Positions 52,829 to 61,428 of a DNA stretch of 64,000 bases are shown piece after piece. Numbering within the stretch: position 1 is the stretch's first letter; the number at the start of each line of letters is the position of its first letter. A program made the position numbers and the translations under genes. The stretch is from Chitinophaga polysaccharea (GTDB lineage Bacteria > Bacteroidota > Bacteroidia > Chitinophagales > Chitinophagaceae): NCBI RefSeq assembly GCF_902150045.1, contig NZ_CABFVU010000001.1, positions 3,100,001 to 3,164,000 of the forward strand. Direction: 5' to 3'. A model generated the notes under the pieces. That model was given only the letters and a program-made list of their open reading frames with translations. It did not search any database and was not told where the DNA came from.

Positions 52829-54610
52829 AAGAAGCTGTCTCATAAATATTGAGGCAGCTTCTTTCGTTTATAATAATATTTCCGTCAATTTGATTTGAAA
52901 ATTAAAAACCAAGGGTTCGCCAGCCATTTTAAGCAGCCTTCTTACGAAGATTATGTGCTAATGCTAATAATCCGGCTTCAATACTCACTTTGTCCAGCCC
53001 TCGCATCATAAATCGCTTAAATAGGTGATTATGCTTGATATTAGCAAAAACAGGTTCGGTGTCATGGCATCTTTGCTTACGTTTTTCGATGCCCCGCTTG
53101 GTTTTCAGCCTTTTTTCTGCTCGCCGTTTTAAGCGGTTTAAATTGTGATTTACCTCGATTATTCGATTCCCTTTTTGCCCATGGCAATCACTCCGTAATG
53201 GACATCCATTACATTTTCCAGCTTTATACCTGGTGATGGTTTGCTTAAAGCCAGCCTTAGTAAGATGCTGGTGACTACCAATATTTTTCATCGTTTTCCC
53301 AGACGGACAGATATATTTGTCTTTTTCCTGATCATAGGTAAGTTTATCTGTCCTATATGGGTTTTTATTCCGGCTATTTCCATGTTGATCACGGTCAAAA
53401 TGATTATACTTTACATAGGCCGTAATACGTTTTTTTTCAAGCCATTCGTAGTTTTGTTCACTTCCGTATCCTGCATCAGCCGTGATATTGGAAGGCATTT
53501 TCCCATACTGGCGTCTAAATATATTCAGATGCCCCTGCAGGGTATTGGTATCAGTGGTATTCTGATGAAGACTGTAATTGACAATGTATTGGTTATTAGT
53601 GCTTATCTGTAGGTTATATGCTGGTTTTAATTGTCCGTTTTTCATATGATCTTCCTTCATTCGCATAAAAGTGGCATCTTCATCTGTTTTGCTATAGCTG
53701 CTTCTGTCATCCCCCATTATGTTTTCCTGTTCGGCATAACGCGCTAGTGCAGAAGGCCAATTTTTCTTAGCATAGTTTAATCTCTGCCTTATTTTTTTAT
53801 CTATTGGTTTGTCTTTTAATGCCTCATTTATCGTGGCTATTGTTTGCTCAATTTTTTCACTGGCAATTTTATCAAAGCCCGATGGATCGTGATCGTCATC
53901 TAACTCGGCAGCAGCAATAGATTGAGCGTATTGCCATAATTCATTCAGCTGCTGCTGCATTTTTGCCTTGTTGTTTTTTATGGAATTGCCCCATACAAAA
54001 GTGTATCTGTTTGCATTGGCTTCTATTTTTGTGCCGTCGGTGTAAAGTTCTTTCAAACTCAAAACTCCTTCTTCACATAATAGTAATACTACCTGCGTAA
54101 AGATAGGTTGCAAGGTTTTTTGAAGACGTTGGCCCCGGAATCGGTTAATTGTATTGTGATCGGGCTTACTCATGCCACTTAACCACATAAAGTTGATATT
54201 CTGATGAAGGGCTTCCTCTATCTTGCGACTACTATATATATTATTTATATATGCAAAAACCAGTACCTTCAGCAACATTCGGGGATGATAGTTACTTGCC
54301 CCTCCTGGTTTATACTGCTGCATTAACTGCCCAATGTCTACTTTGTCCAGAATATCGCTGACTACCCGTACAGGGTGATTTTGAGCCACCAGCTCACTTA
54401 AATCAGGAGGTAGGAGCATTCCCTGATACTGGTGATTGCTCTTAAAGGACACTACTAATGATTTTCCTCTTGCCATAAATTAAAAATAGGCAATCATTTT
54501 GGCTGCAAATACCCCAAAATCAAAATATTTATCAACCACCAACGTGGATAAATGGACCCTAATTAGTAAATAAAAAAAGGCTGCATCATTTATTTATGAG
54601 ACAGCCTCTT
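52829..54610 (-). mobile_element. IS1182-family insertion sequence
   Basis: The element is about 1.78 kb and holds one transposase gene. Its ends are AAGAAGCTGTCTCATAAATA (52829-52848) and, inverted, AAGAGGCTGTCTCATAAATA (54610-54591), with one mismatch. The left terminus can fold into a further hairpin (GAAGCTG...CAGCTTC) and the right one is partly similar. A short ATTTTTTA occurs on both sides (about 52813 and 54612) and could be a target duplication, but it is low-complexity. The element sits inside a palindromic repeat. Confidence 0.85.
52929..54476 (-). CDS. IS1182-family transposase
   Basis: The 515-residue transposase has the IS1182-type N-terminal domain (GMLLPPDLSELVAQNHPVRVVSDILDKVD, then YHPRMLLKVLVFAYINNIYSSRKIEEAL). 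DDE-type segments follow: LKELYTDGTKIEANANRYTFVWG with the first Asp near residue 146, and NITADAGYGSEQNYEWL with the second near 340. There is a zinc-knuckle-like CNGCPLRSDCHG near 440. A final acidic residue is expected near IEKRKQRCHDTEPVFANIKHNH. The frame is intact and the start is a good ATG, so the element may be active. Confidence 0.93.
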   Translation of the reverse strand: MARGKSLVVSFKSNHQYQGMLLPPDLSELVAQNHPVRVVSDILDKVDIGQLMQQYKPGGASNYHPRMLLKVLVFAYINNIYSSRKIEEALHQNINFMWLSGMSKPDHNTINRFRGQRLQKTLQPIFTQVVLLLCEEGVLSLKELYTDGTKIEANANRYTFVWGNSIKNNKAKMQQQLNELWQYAQSIAAAELDDDHDPSGFDKIASEKIEQTIATINEALKDKPIDKKIRQRLNYAKKNWPSALARYAEQENIMGDDRSSYSKTDEDATFMRMKEDHMKNGQLKPAYNLQISTNNQYIVNYSLHQNTTDTNTLQGHLNIFRRQYGKMPSNITADAGYGSEQNYEWLEKKRITAYVKYNHFDRDQHGNSRNKNPYRTDKLTYDQEKDKYICPSGKTMKNIGSHQHLTKAGFKQTITRYKAGKCNGCPLRSDCHGQKGNRIIEVNHNLNRLKRRAEKRLKTKRGIEKRKQRCHDTEPVFANIKHNHLFKRFMMRGLDKVSIEAGLLALAHNLRKKAA

Positions 54611-54630
54611 AATTTTTTAATCTATTAACA

Positions 54631-54689
54631 AGACATCCATGAAATCCTCAAAATCATCATAATCAGTGTTCCAAGACAATTTCCCCGCC
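54631..54689. repeat. Right arm of palindromic element copy C
   Basis: Read on the minus strand, the arm gives TTGTCTTGGAACACTGATTA then TGATGATTTTGAGGATTTC, matching the left arm at 52763-52810. Together the two arms form one inverted-repeat element that is interrupted by the 1.78-kb IS. Confidence 0.75.
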
Positions 54690-54985
54690 GAACGGGTTAG
54701 TCTTCCAGGTTGGGATGATTATATTGAGCGGAATTGGTAAGTTCGTTTGACTGAATTTTATAAAAAAGATTCCGGGGAATAGCAGTAAATATTTTCGCTG
54801 TTATCTCCCCGGAATTTTTTATTATGATGGTAGCTATGTATTAAATACTTTATAATTTTTAAAGATTCTATTTTGTTTCATCTTTATAAAAGACAAAGAA
54901 TAAGTTCTTTATAAAATCCCAAAGAAAGCCTCCTGCTAATCAGCATAATCATCTTAATCCCAGGTTAGAAAAAATCCGCACGGGG
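54690..54985. repeat. Palindromic intergenic element copy D, degenerate arms
   Basis: The core is a strong hairpin, TTCCGGGGA (54770-54778) pairing with TCCCCGGAA (54806-54814), with a loop containing AAATATTTTCGC and six T after it. The right arm, read on the minus strand, gives GCGGATTTTTTCTAACCTGG then GATTAAGATGATTATGCTG (54935-54979). A weaker left arm with CCAGGTTGGGATGATTATAT lies near 54705-54728. The core closely resembles the hairpin at 42044 on the opposite strand. Confidence 0.6.
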
Positions 54986-55132
54986 TTAAACTTTACTTTA
55001 TTTCCGCAGTCTATTAGCTATCTGATCCCTTTGGCAATAACCGGTGATGGTGGTACGTTTTATGTGGTATTGGTATTTCAACCAGATCAATTTGTCCATA
55101 TTTTTATTTAGTTACATAAAACCGTTCTTTTT

Positions 55133-56041
55133 ATGAAAAACTACCTCCGCAAACCGGGGCCTGGTTTAGTGATGGCGATGTTGGCTGCTGTTACATTGGT
55201 GGTATCCTGCAAGAAGGATAATTCCACATCTACCACGCCTGTTCCGGACAATAAGCAAAAAGTAAGTCTTTATTTATCAGATGATCCGGGGTACTTTGAT
55301 AAGGTATTACTGGATATCCGCAGTGTGGAAGTACTGGTGGATACCTGCGGCAAAACGGATGATGACAACTGGTCCGACAGGGACCGTTGCTGGTGGGATG
55401 AAGACCGCCACGACCGGAACAGTGGCCCGGATAGCTGCCAGTTGTGGGATTCACTGGATATTAACCCGGGTGTTTATGACCTGCTGACTTTAAGGAACGG
55501 CGCCGACACGCTGCTGGCAGGCGGCATAGTGGCGAAAGGAACCATGGAACGTATCCGTATCACTATCGGCGACCAGAACTCACTGGTTAAAGATGGCGTT
55601 ACCTATCCTGTAAAATCGATCGCGGGACAATCCAGGATCATTGTAAGAGTGCGCCATAACGAATGGGATGAGCTGAGTGCAGATAACCTGCAGCTGTGGC
55701 TTGACTTTGATGTACAGCGCTCCATCATCAGAACCTGGAATGGAAAATTCATCCTCAAACCCTACATTAACGTATTCACCATTCTCAAAATGGGCAGCAT
55801 TTCCGGCAAAGTAACCCCATGGGATGCCTACCCCGTGATTTCTATCTATAACAGCAGTAACGATACTTTATACGCACTGCCGTGGAGAAGCGGGGAATAC
55901 AAGGTGCGCGGCCTGAAAGCAGGCAACGACTGGAACGTTTTTGTGAATGCTTCCAATGGTTATCAGGACACCACCGTTACCGGTGTGAAAGTAGAGCGGG
56001 GCAAGGATACGCGGATCGGCAATATACAGCTGCATAAATAA
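55133..56041 (+). CDS. DUF4382-type lipoprotein
   Basis: The 302-residue protein has a hydrophobic N-terminus ending LVVSCKKD, a lipobox with Cys near residue 26. The first domain has VSLYLSDDPGYFDKVLLDIRSVEVLV, the DUF4382 pattern in which a beta-sandwich resembles a transthyretin or Ig fold. An Asp/Trp/Arg-rich insert (about 75-105; DDDNWSDRDRCWWDEDRHDRN) is a striking charged region that could bind metal ions. A second Ig-like carboxypeptidase-regulatory domain (about 220-302) follows. Function is unknown. It is probably exposed at the cell surface. Confidence 0.8.
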   Translation: MKNYLRKPGPGLVMAMLAAVTLVVSCKKDNSTSTTPVPDNKQKVSLYLSDDPGYFDKVLLDIRSVEVLVDTCGKTDDDNWSDRDRCWWDEDRHDRNSGPDSCQLWDSLDINPGVYDLLTLRNGADTLLAGGIVAKGTMERIRITIGDQNSLVKDGVTYPVKSIAGQSRIIVRVRHNEWDELSADNLQLWLDFDVQRSIIRTWNGKFILKPYINVFTILKMGSISGKVTPWDAYPVISIYNSSNDTLYALPWRSGEYKVRGLKAGNDWNVFVNASNGYQDTTVTGVKVERGKDTRIGNIQLHK

Positions 56042-56052
56042 GGCGTCGCCTT

Positions 56053-56230
56053 CGCGGATTTTGTCTGACTCAGGATTATGATGATTAGTTTGATTTTATA
56101 CTTTTGAATTTTTTTAAAAAGAATAAGGGAGACGGAAGCGGATTTTACCGCTTTATCTCCCTTAATCATTCAAAAAGTAAACAGTAAAATCAAGCTAATC
56201 ATCATAATCCTGAGTCAGACAAAATCCGCG
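56053..56230. repeat. 178-bp palindromic intergenic element (copy B)
   Basis: The ends are perfect inverted repeats of about 36 bases (CGCGGATTTTGTCTGACTC then AGGATTATGATGATTAG). Imperfect pairing (TTGATTTTA / TAAAATCAA and others) then continues to a central hairpin TAAGGGAGA / TCTCCCTTA (56124-56164) that itself contains AAGCGG...CCGCTT. The whole element could fold into one long stem. It lies between the DUF4382 gene and the MORN-repeat gene and is the best-preserved member of the family in this window. Confidence 0.85.
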
Positions 56231-56278
56231 TAGGTGACTATACGCTTTAAATATTTAACTTGTGGCAAAGTGCTATCT

Positions 56279-56878
56279 ATGAAAAGAGTATTGTTTTTAT
56301 GTTTGTCGCTGTTACTGTTTTGGAGCAACGGAATGGCCCAGGCGAAAGTGAACCAGCGCGATGCGCAAAACCGTAAACAGGGCCGTTGGATAGAAGAAGT
56401 GGGAGAGCTACGGGGTGAGCCGGGGTATACCTGGGAGGGCGTTTATAAGAATGGCCGTAAGGAGGGTGTATGGAAAAAGACTTCTGCCATTGGCAATTTG
56501 CTGGCGGAAGAAACCTATAAGAACAATGTGCTGGACGGGTATTGCAAATATTATTTCCCCAATGGGAAACTCAGTGAGGAAGGAGCTTTCCTGGCTACAG
56601 AAATTGAAGGACAGCGGGATACGATCATGATCATTGACCCGGTCACCAACGCTGAAACCCCTACGGAGATTGTAAGGCAGGGGAATTCCGTTCGTAACGG
56701 GGTATGGAAATTATATGATGAGGAAACAGGGAAGATGGTAAAGGAATATTACAAAAGAGGTGAAACCGTGAGCGCAGATGAGCTGGGCGACAGCACGGAA
56801 ACAGCCACCCCGGCGGTAAAGAAGGCGCCATTGCAGCTGCCGCATGAAAATGCCGGCAAGCATAAAAAGAAGAGCTGA
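56279..56878 (+). CDS. Secreted MORN-repeat (YwqK-like) protein
   Basis: From ATG 56279 the product has 199 residues. A signal peptide (about 1-20, ending NGMAQ) is followed by MORN-like repeats: GRWIEEVGELRGEPGYTWEGVYKNGRKEGVWKK, then LLAEETYKNNVLDGYCKYYFPNGKLSEEGAF and NGVWKLYDEETGKMVKEYYKRG. Such repeats occur in the YwqK antitoxin-like family and in many Bacteroidota surface proteins. No toxin partner is adjacent, so an antitoxin role is not assumed. The tail is basic. Confidence 0.78.
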   Translation: MKRVLFLCLSLLLFWSNGMAQAKVNQRDAQNRKQGRWIEEVGELRGEPGYTWEGVYKNGRKEGVWKKTSAIGNLLAEETYKNNVLDGYCKYYFPNGKLSEEGAFLATEIEGQRDTIMIIDPVTNAETPTEIVRQGNSVRNGVWKLYDEETGKMVKEYYKRGETVSADELGDSTETATPAVKKAPLQLPHENAGKHKKKS

Positions 56879-57024
56879 TTAAAATGAACGGGAAGAAGGC
56901 TAAAATGAACAAAAAGATTTTATCTGTTTTAGCTTTTTTTATGTAATTTCATTGAAGGATGTGATTTATAGAACCCGTAAATCACCAATAATCTTTTATT
57001 GCAAAATCCTTTTAACTTGTTTGT

Positions 57025-57180
57025 ATGAAAAGCCTAAGTATCAACCACGCAGAAAATCCTCAGGAACTACACGGAATAGAATATACGACCGATAAGATGG
57101 AAATCCTTTTCAGAGCTGTTTTTATCTTCCTGGTATTTTGTGCATTGACATCTATTTTCTTTCTGTCTATTTTTTATTGA
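57025..57180 (+). CDS. Small membrane protein (51 aa), hypothetical
   Basis: The frame from ATG 57025 to TGA 57180 encodes 51 residues. It has a polar N-terminus (MKSLSINHAENPQELHGIEY) and a C-terminal hydrophobic segment (about 30-51; AVFIFLVFCALTSIFFLSIF). A well-formed terminator follows 26 bases after the stop, which supports it being a real transcription unit. No known family is recognised. Confidence 0.5.
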   Translation: MKSLSINHAENPQELHGIEYTTDKMEILFRAVFIFLVFCALTSIFFLSIFY

Positions 57181-57519
57181 GCATAAACAATAATCATCAA
57201 CATTAAAAAGGCTCAGGGATGAGTGTTCATCTTTGAGCCTTTATGTTTTTGTTTATTTGCTAAATTGATTTTCTATGATGTAACCCTTATTCATAAAGGA
57301 TCTACAGGCTTTGTACCGTTATAATTGCTTTACAGACCCTTAATTCAATGTTAAGGAGTCATTCATTTTGTTCATTCTCCATTTACGGCAGTTGAACATT
57401 TTGTACAATGATATTTAGCATCTATTTTTATATTTCTAAAGTTGGCATAGGTTATGAAACCGGCGCGAGATCTCTATCTGAAGTGCCTTTTTTCTTTTTA
57501 CCACTTTAGTTGTTTATAG
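57181..57519. other. Gene-free interval before the GH31 gene end
   Basis: Apart from the terminator at 57206-57250, I see no feature in this A/T-rich stretch. No clear terminator for the minus-strand GH31 gene is visible next to its stop codon. Confidence 0.4.
57206..57250 (+). terminator. Stem-loop terminator after the 51-aa gene
   Basis: The stem AAAGGCTCA (57207-57215) pairs with TGAGCCTTT, and pairing extends inward through GATGA/TCATC with G-U pairs. A T-rich run ATGTTTTT follows. Confidence 0.75.
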
Positions 57520-59916
57520 CTACTTCATTGATATTTCTTCAAAGTTTCTTGGTACCACGAAAGACACCGTATTATCTGCCGGCAGGTTTACGGGCAACAG
57601 GGCAACGGCTTGTCCGTCTACCAGCAGGGTAGTAGGTTTGAACGGCAGGCCATGTATAATGATCCTATGATTTTTATAGGAGGTTTCGTAGTTGATATAG
57701 AATTGTTTTTTGAGATAAAACTGTTGTGCAGTAGAACGTTGCTTGAAGCGGATCACATTATACTGGCCGTTCTTATAACCGTAGTGATCGCCGGCGTCTT
57801 CATACAATACGCTTTTTACCTCTTCTTCCCCAAAGTAAACATGCAGCAGCATTTCAGTAACCGGGGTTTGCTGGGTGTACTGCATTTCCGGGTATTCCGG
57901 TAACACGGCGCCCGCTTTTACAAACAGCGGCATTTCATCCAGGGGTGTTTTTACTTTTACTTCTTTGGCGCCGGTGTATTTCTGGTCGTTCCAGAAATAG
58001 TACCAGTTACCGGCAGGGAGGTATACACCTTTCTCCTGCATTCCTTTTTCGCTTACATGACTGATGAGCAGCGAATCGCCGAACATAAATTCATGTGAGC
58101 AGTTGTGCGTGGCCGGATCCGTTTGCGCAACAAAAGCCAGCGGGCGCAGCATAGGCGTGCCCTGAGAGGCATATTGCCAGAAGGTGGTATACAGGTAAGG
58201 GAGCAGCTTATATCTTAACGTAATAAATTTAGTCACCACCTTTTCATACTCAGCGCCGAAGCTCCAGGGCTCCTGGTTAAAGCCTGTTTCATTGCTGGCA
58301 GAGTGAGTACGCATGAGCGGGTGGAAAACCGCCAGTTGTATCCAGCGGGTATACAGTTCGCCATCGGGCTCACCGATGAAACCGCCGATATCGCTACCGG
58401 TGAACGATATTCCCGAAACGGACAAACGCTGGCACTGCACGCTGGCCAGCCAGAGGTGCTCCCAGCTGGAAACATTGTCGCCGGTCCATACCGAAGACCA
58501 GCGCTGGGCGCCTGCATAGCAGGAGCGGGTAATGAGGAAAGAGCGGTTGGGCATCAGGTATTTCTTCATACCGGCTGCAGTGGCCTTGCTCATAAGATGG
58601 CCGTATACGTTGTGTGCTTTACGGTGACTAACCTCTTCGCCATCGTAATCGTGGCGCACATCTTCGGGGAAGGAGCCCATTTCAAACACAGCAGGTTCAT
58701 TCATATCGTTCCAGACGCCGCGCACGCCAATTTCGGCCAGGCTTTTGAAAAGGCTGCTCCACCACTCCCGTACTTCGGGGTTGGTATAGTCGGGGAACAC
58801 GCATTTACCGGGCCATACATCTCCTTCCATGAGCGCGCCATCGGCGCGTTTACAGAAGTAATTGTTTTTGATGCCTTCCTGGTATACGGCATAGTCGGTA
58901 TCCACCTTAATGCCGGGATCAATGATCACTACTACCTTGAACCCTTCTGCCGCCAGGTCTTTGATCAGTCCTGCCGGATCGGGGAACCATTCCTTATTCC
59001 AGGTAAAGCAGCGGAAGCCATCCATATAATCGATGTCCAGGTAAATAACATCGCAGGGGATCTTCCGTTTCCGGAATTCTTTTGCGATCTCTTTCACGCG
59101 GGTGTCGGGGTAGTAGCTCCAGCGGCATTGATGGTAGCCCAAGGCCCACAGGGGAGGCAGTTCCGGCGTACCGGTAATTTTTGTATACGATTCAGCCACT
59201 TCCAGGAGGTCGGGGCCGTAAATAAAGTAATAGTTCATTTCTCCGCCCCGGGCCCAGAAACTGCATGCATCTTCCCTTTCCTTACCAAAATCGAAAATGG
59301 TACGGAAGGTATTATCAAAGAAAATACCATAGCCTATGCCATGATGCAGGCCGTAATAAAAAGGGATGTTCCGGTACAGCGGGTCTGTATCTTTCTGGTA
59401 ACCATAGGCATCTGTTCCGTAGTTCTCCAGCCGTTTGCCGCGGAGGTTCAGTTCAGTAGGCTTATCGCCCAGGCCGTAAAAACATTCCCCTTCCTGTACT
59501 AACTTGCTGCAATACTGGATCTTACCGCCTTTGAGGAGGTAGTGCTGCCAGTGATACCCCATTTCGTCCTGGTTAATCACTCTGCCTTCTTTGTCTGAAA
59601 TGGTGATGCGGAGGTTATCGCGGGCAATAAATACTTTCAGTTCATCTGTATATATCTCGAAAGTTTCTTCCCATTCCTTAATCCCGAATGCGATGGGCGA
59701 TTCTTCCAGGGTATCACTGGTGGCATAGGAAAAATCCCTTTGAAAAGTGCCTTCAGCAGCATATCTGAAGCGAATGATCTTATCAGCGATCACCCTTATT
59801 TCGAGAATCGTTTCTGTAGTATAAAAACAAAAATAATTTCCTTCTTTTTTCCAATCCCTGATCCCATCAGGATAATGTTTGGCGCCGTATTTACTTGACG
59901 AGGTTTCAACTTGCAT
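57520..59916 (-). CDS. GH31 alpha-glucosidase (cytoplasmic-type)
   Basis: The 798-residue enzyme belongs to glycoside hydrolase family 31. The catalytic nucleophile Asp lies in GVWNDMNEPAVFE near residue 400. The acid/base Asp is expected in WSSVWTGDNVSSWEHL near 475. GYHQCRWSYYPDTRVKEIAKEFRKRKIPCDVIYLDIDYMDGFRCFTW is the standard barrel start. An N-terminal beta-sandwich (about 20-240) and two C-terminal beta domains (about 590-798) complete the fold. No signal peptide is present, so it probably acts in the cytosol on maltose-, isomaltose- or xyloside-type substrates; the exact specificity is not visible. Confidence 0.92.
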   Translation of the reverse strand: MQVETSSSKYGAKHYPDGIRDWKKEGNYFCFYTTETILEIRVIADKIIRFRYAAEGTFQRDFSYATSDTLEESPIAFGIKEWEETFEIYTDELKVFIARDNLRITISDKEGRVINQDEMGYHWQHYLLKGGKIQYCSKLVQEGECFYGLGDKPTELNLRGKRLENYGTDAYGYQKDTDPLYRNIPFYYGLHHGIGYGIFFDNTFRTIFDFGKEREDACSFWARGGEMNYYFIYGPDLLEVAESYTKITGTPELPPLWALGYHQCRWSYYPDTRVKEIAKEFRKRKIPCDVIYLDIDYMDGFRCFTWNKEWFPDPAGLIKDLAAEGFKVVVIIDPGIKVDTDYAVYQEGIKNNYFCKRADGALMEGDVWPGKCVFPDYTNPEVREWWSSLFKSLAEIGVRGVWNDMNEPAVFEMGSFPEDVRHDYDGEEVSHRKAHNVYGHLMSKATAAGMKKYLMPNRSFLITRSCYAGAQRWSSVWTGDNVSSWEHLWLASVQCQRLSVSGISFTGSDIGGFIGEPDGELYTRWIQLAVFHPLMRTHSASNETGFNQEPWSFGAEYEKVVTKFITLRYKLLPYLYTTFWQYASQGTPMLRPLAFVAQTDPATHNCSHEFMFGDSLLISHVSEKGMQEKGVYLPAGNWYYFWNDQKYTGAKEVKVKTPLDEMPLFVKAGAVLPEYPEMQYTQQTPVTEMLLHVYFGEEEVKSVLYEDAGDHYGYKNGQYNVIRFKQRSTAQQFYLKKQFYINYETSYKNHRIIIHGLPFKPTTLLVDGQAVALLPVNLPADNTVSFVVPRNFEEISMK

Positions 59917-60182
59917 AATCTCTTTTTCTGGATACGCGGTAATCCGTTACCGAGGTCTTAAATTACATAAAAAAATCAGAGTAGTGATGGTCCTTTTGCG
60001 TTAGATGCTCCTTTTCCGGCGTTTATCCTGTAAATCGGCAGCTTTGCAAAAAATCCCGGCAAGTAAATGAATTACTTATTAACTTCATATCAATAAATTT
60101 ACTTTTTGCTTTAACCTATTTTAGTGGGTGCACCTTTCCAGGAGCACCTTTTTATTGATGTTAGCCTGTAATACTGTTTGGA

Positions 60183-61295
60183 TCAATGGTTTACCAATTC
60201 GCCGATCTCTTTCCGGGCCACATATACCTTTGTACCCTTCCTGGCTTTCGCCGCCACATTGAATCCTTTCCCGATCGTTTCCCAGTGATGCCCGCCGTCT
60301 GTTGAAATATCCGTGCCGGAAGTACCGGTAGTGATGAGCAGCTGCGGGCCGATCCAGGCTACACAGGAGCGGTATCCGCCCGGCGGGGTGGCGGGTGCTT
60401 CCCAGCTGCGGCCTCCATCGGAAGTGAGCATACAGTTGCCTTTACGCAAGGTATCCTGCTTATAATCGCCACCCACGGCAATGCCATTGGCCGCATCCCG
60501 GAACGCAATGGAAAATACGCCGGTAGTACTGCTGCCCTGCACCAAAGGGATCGTATATGCCTCCCCGTTACCGCCGCTTTTAAAGAGTCGCGCTACCTGG
60601 CCACCGGTCGCAAAGTAAACGTTATTTTCCGGAAGTAATACCATACTGGTGCCACTGGCGGCAAAGATGGCTTCCCCTTCTGCGGCGCGGGGCAAAGTGG
60701 CAACAGGATCGGCTTCCCAGCTATGCCCGCCATTATGTGTCCGGATGACAGTAAATCTTCCATCTATCGGATCGCCGATGGCGATGCCTTCCTGTTCGTT
60801 AATGAACTGCATGGCATCAAAGAAAATGCCTGGCCTGTTATCATAGAATACCTGTTTCCAGGAATTGCCTCCATCTTCGGTTAAAAAAATCAACGCCGGT
60901 GCGCCGGCATTTAATACAATGGCTTTACGATCGTTAAAGGCATACAGCGAACGCCAGTCGCAGCTGTCGCAGCCGCTTACCGTGGCCCATTTCCAGTGCC
61001 TGCCCCCGTCTGTGCTGCTGCCTACCTGGCCGCCGGTACCGGAAGCCCATACAATATCATCGGTTACTACGCTAAGCCCCCTGATACTTTGAACCGGAGT
61101 TGCTGTAAGGATGTTTATATGATAACCGGCAGCATTCTGTTGGGCGGCGGCGGGTGTGAAGGCAGATAATAGTGCAAAGCATCCGGGCAGGAGCGGGCGC
61201 AGCAGGGATAAGGCATAACGTGCAAAGCAGCGTTGACGGATGTTTGAGCCTGGCCGGCCGGATGTTGCGTTGACTGTATTCATAAAGCATTTCAT
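60183..61295 (-). CDS. Secreted YCF48-like / Asp-box beta-propeller protein
   Basis: The 370-residue product has an N-terminal signal region (hydrophobic about 27-50, ending TPAAAQQ). It then shows repeated Asp-box motifs: SSTDGGRHWKW, TEDGGNSWKQV, THNGGHSWEAD, TSDGGRSWEA and STDGGHHWET. Their spacing fits a six- or seven-bladed propeller of the YCF48/sialidase-like type. The family includes photosystem assembly factors and secreted plant-cell-wall-related proteins; here the role is unknown. A nearer ATG four codons in (MNTVNATSG) is another possible start. Confidence 0.8.
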   Translation of the reverse strand: MKCFMNTVNATSGRPGSNIRQRCFARYALSLLRPLLPGCFALLSAFTPAAAQQNAAGYHINILTATPVQSIRGLSVVTDDIVWASGTGGQVGSSTDGGRHWKWATVSGCDSCDWRSLYAFNDRKAIVLNAGAPALIFLTEDGGNSWKQVFYDNRPGIFFDAMQFINEQEGIAIGDPIDGRFTVIRTHNGGHSWEADPVATLPRAAEGEAIFAASGTSMVLLPENNVYFATGGQVARLFKSGGNGEAYTIPLVQGSSTTGVFSIAFRDAANGIAVGGDYKQDTLRKGNCMLTSDGGRSWEAPATPPGGYRSCVAWIGPQLLITTGTSGTDISTDGGHHWETIGKGFNVAAKARKGTKVYVARKEIGELVNH

Positions 61296-61428
61296 TTATT
61301 CCCAATCTGTTACCGGGAAGAAAATTACAAAATTGCTACAAAGTGTGACACAGATTTATATATTTGCAGATTACCTGACCTGCTTACACAATAACAATAT
61401 TCCAGTGCATCGACCGTATCGCTTAAAA

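Larger units (their letters stand above)
54477..55132. other. Gene-free interval between the IS element and the DUF4382 gene
   Basis: About 650 bases hold the right end of the IS (to 54610), the right arm of element C (54631-54689), and element D with its hairpin (54770-54814) and arms (about 54690-54740 and 54935-54979). The last 150 bases before the DUF4382 gene are ordinary A/T-rich sequence. No coding frame worth naming was seen. Confidence 0.6.

Noticed and set aside
56279..56878. YwqK-type antitoxin of a toxin-antitoxin pair
   Set aside because: It has MORN repeats and a signal peptide, but no adjacent toxin-like gene was found, so the toxin-antitoxin label was not used.
58303..59502. 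399-codon plus-strand frame opposite the GH31 gene
   Set aside because: The GH31 reading has catalytic motifs throughout; the opposite frame has no protein family features.
60123..60156. Terminator-like GGTGC...GCACC stem before a T run near 60.1 kb
   Set aside because: The stem is only five bases and on the plus strand no gene precedes it; its role is unclear.
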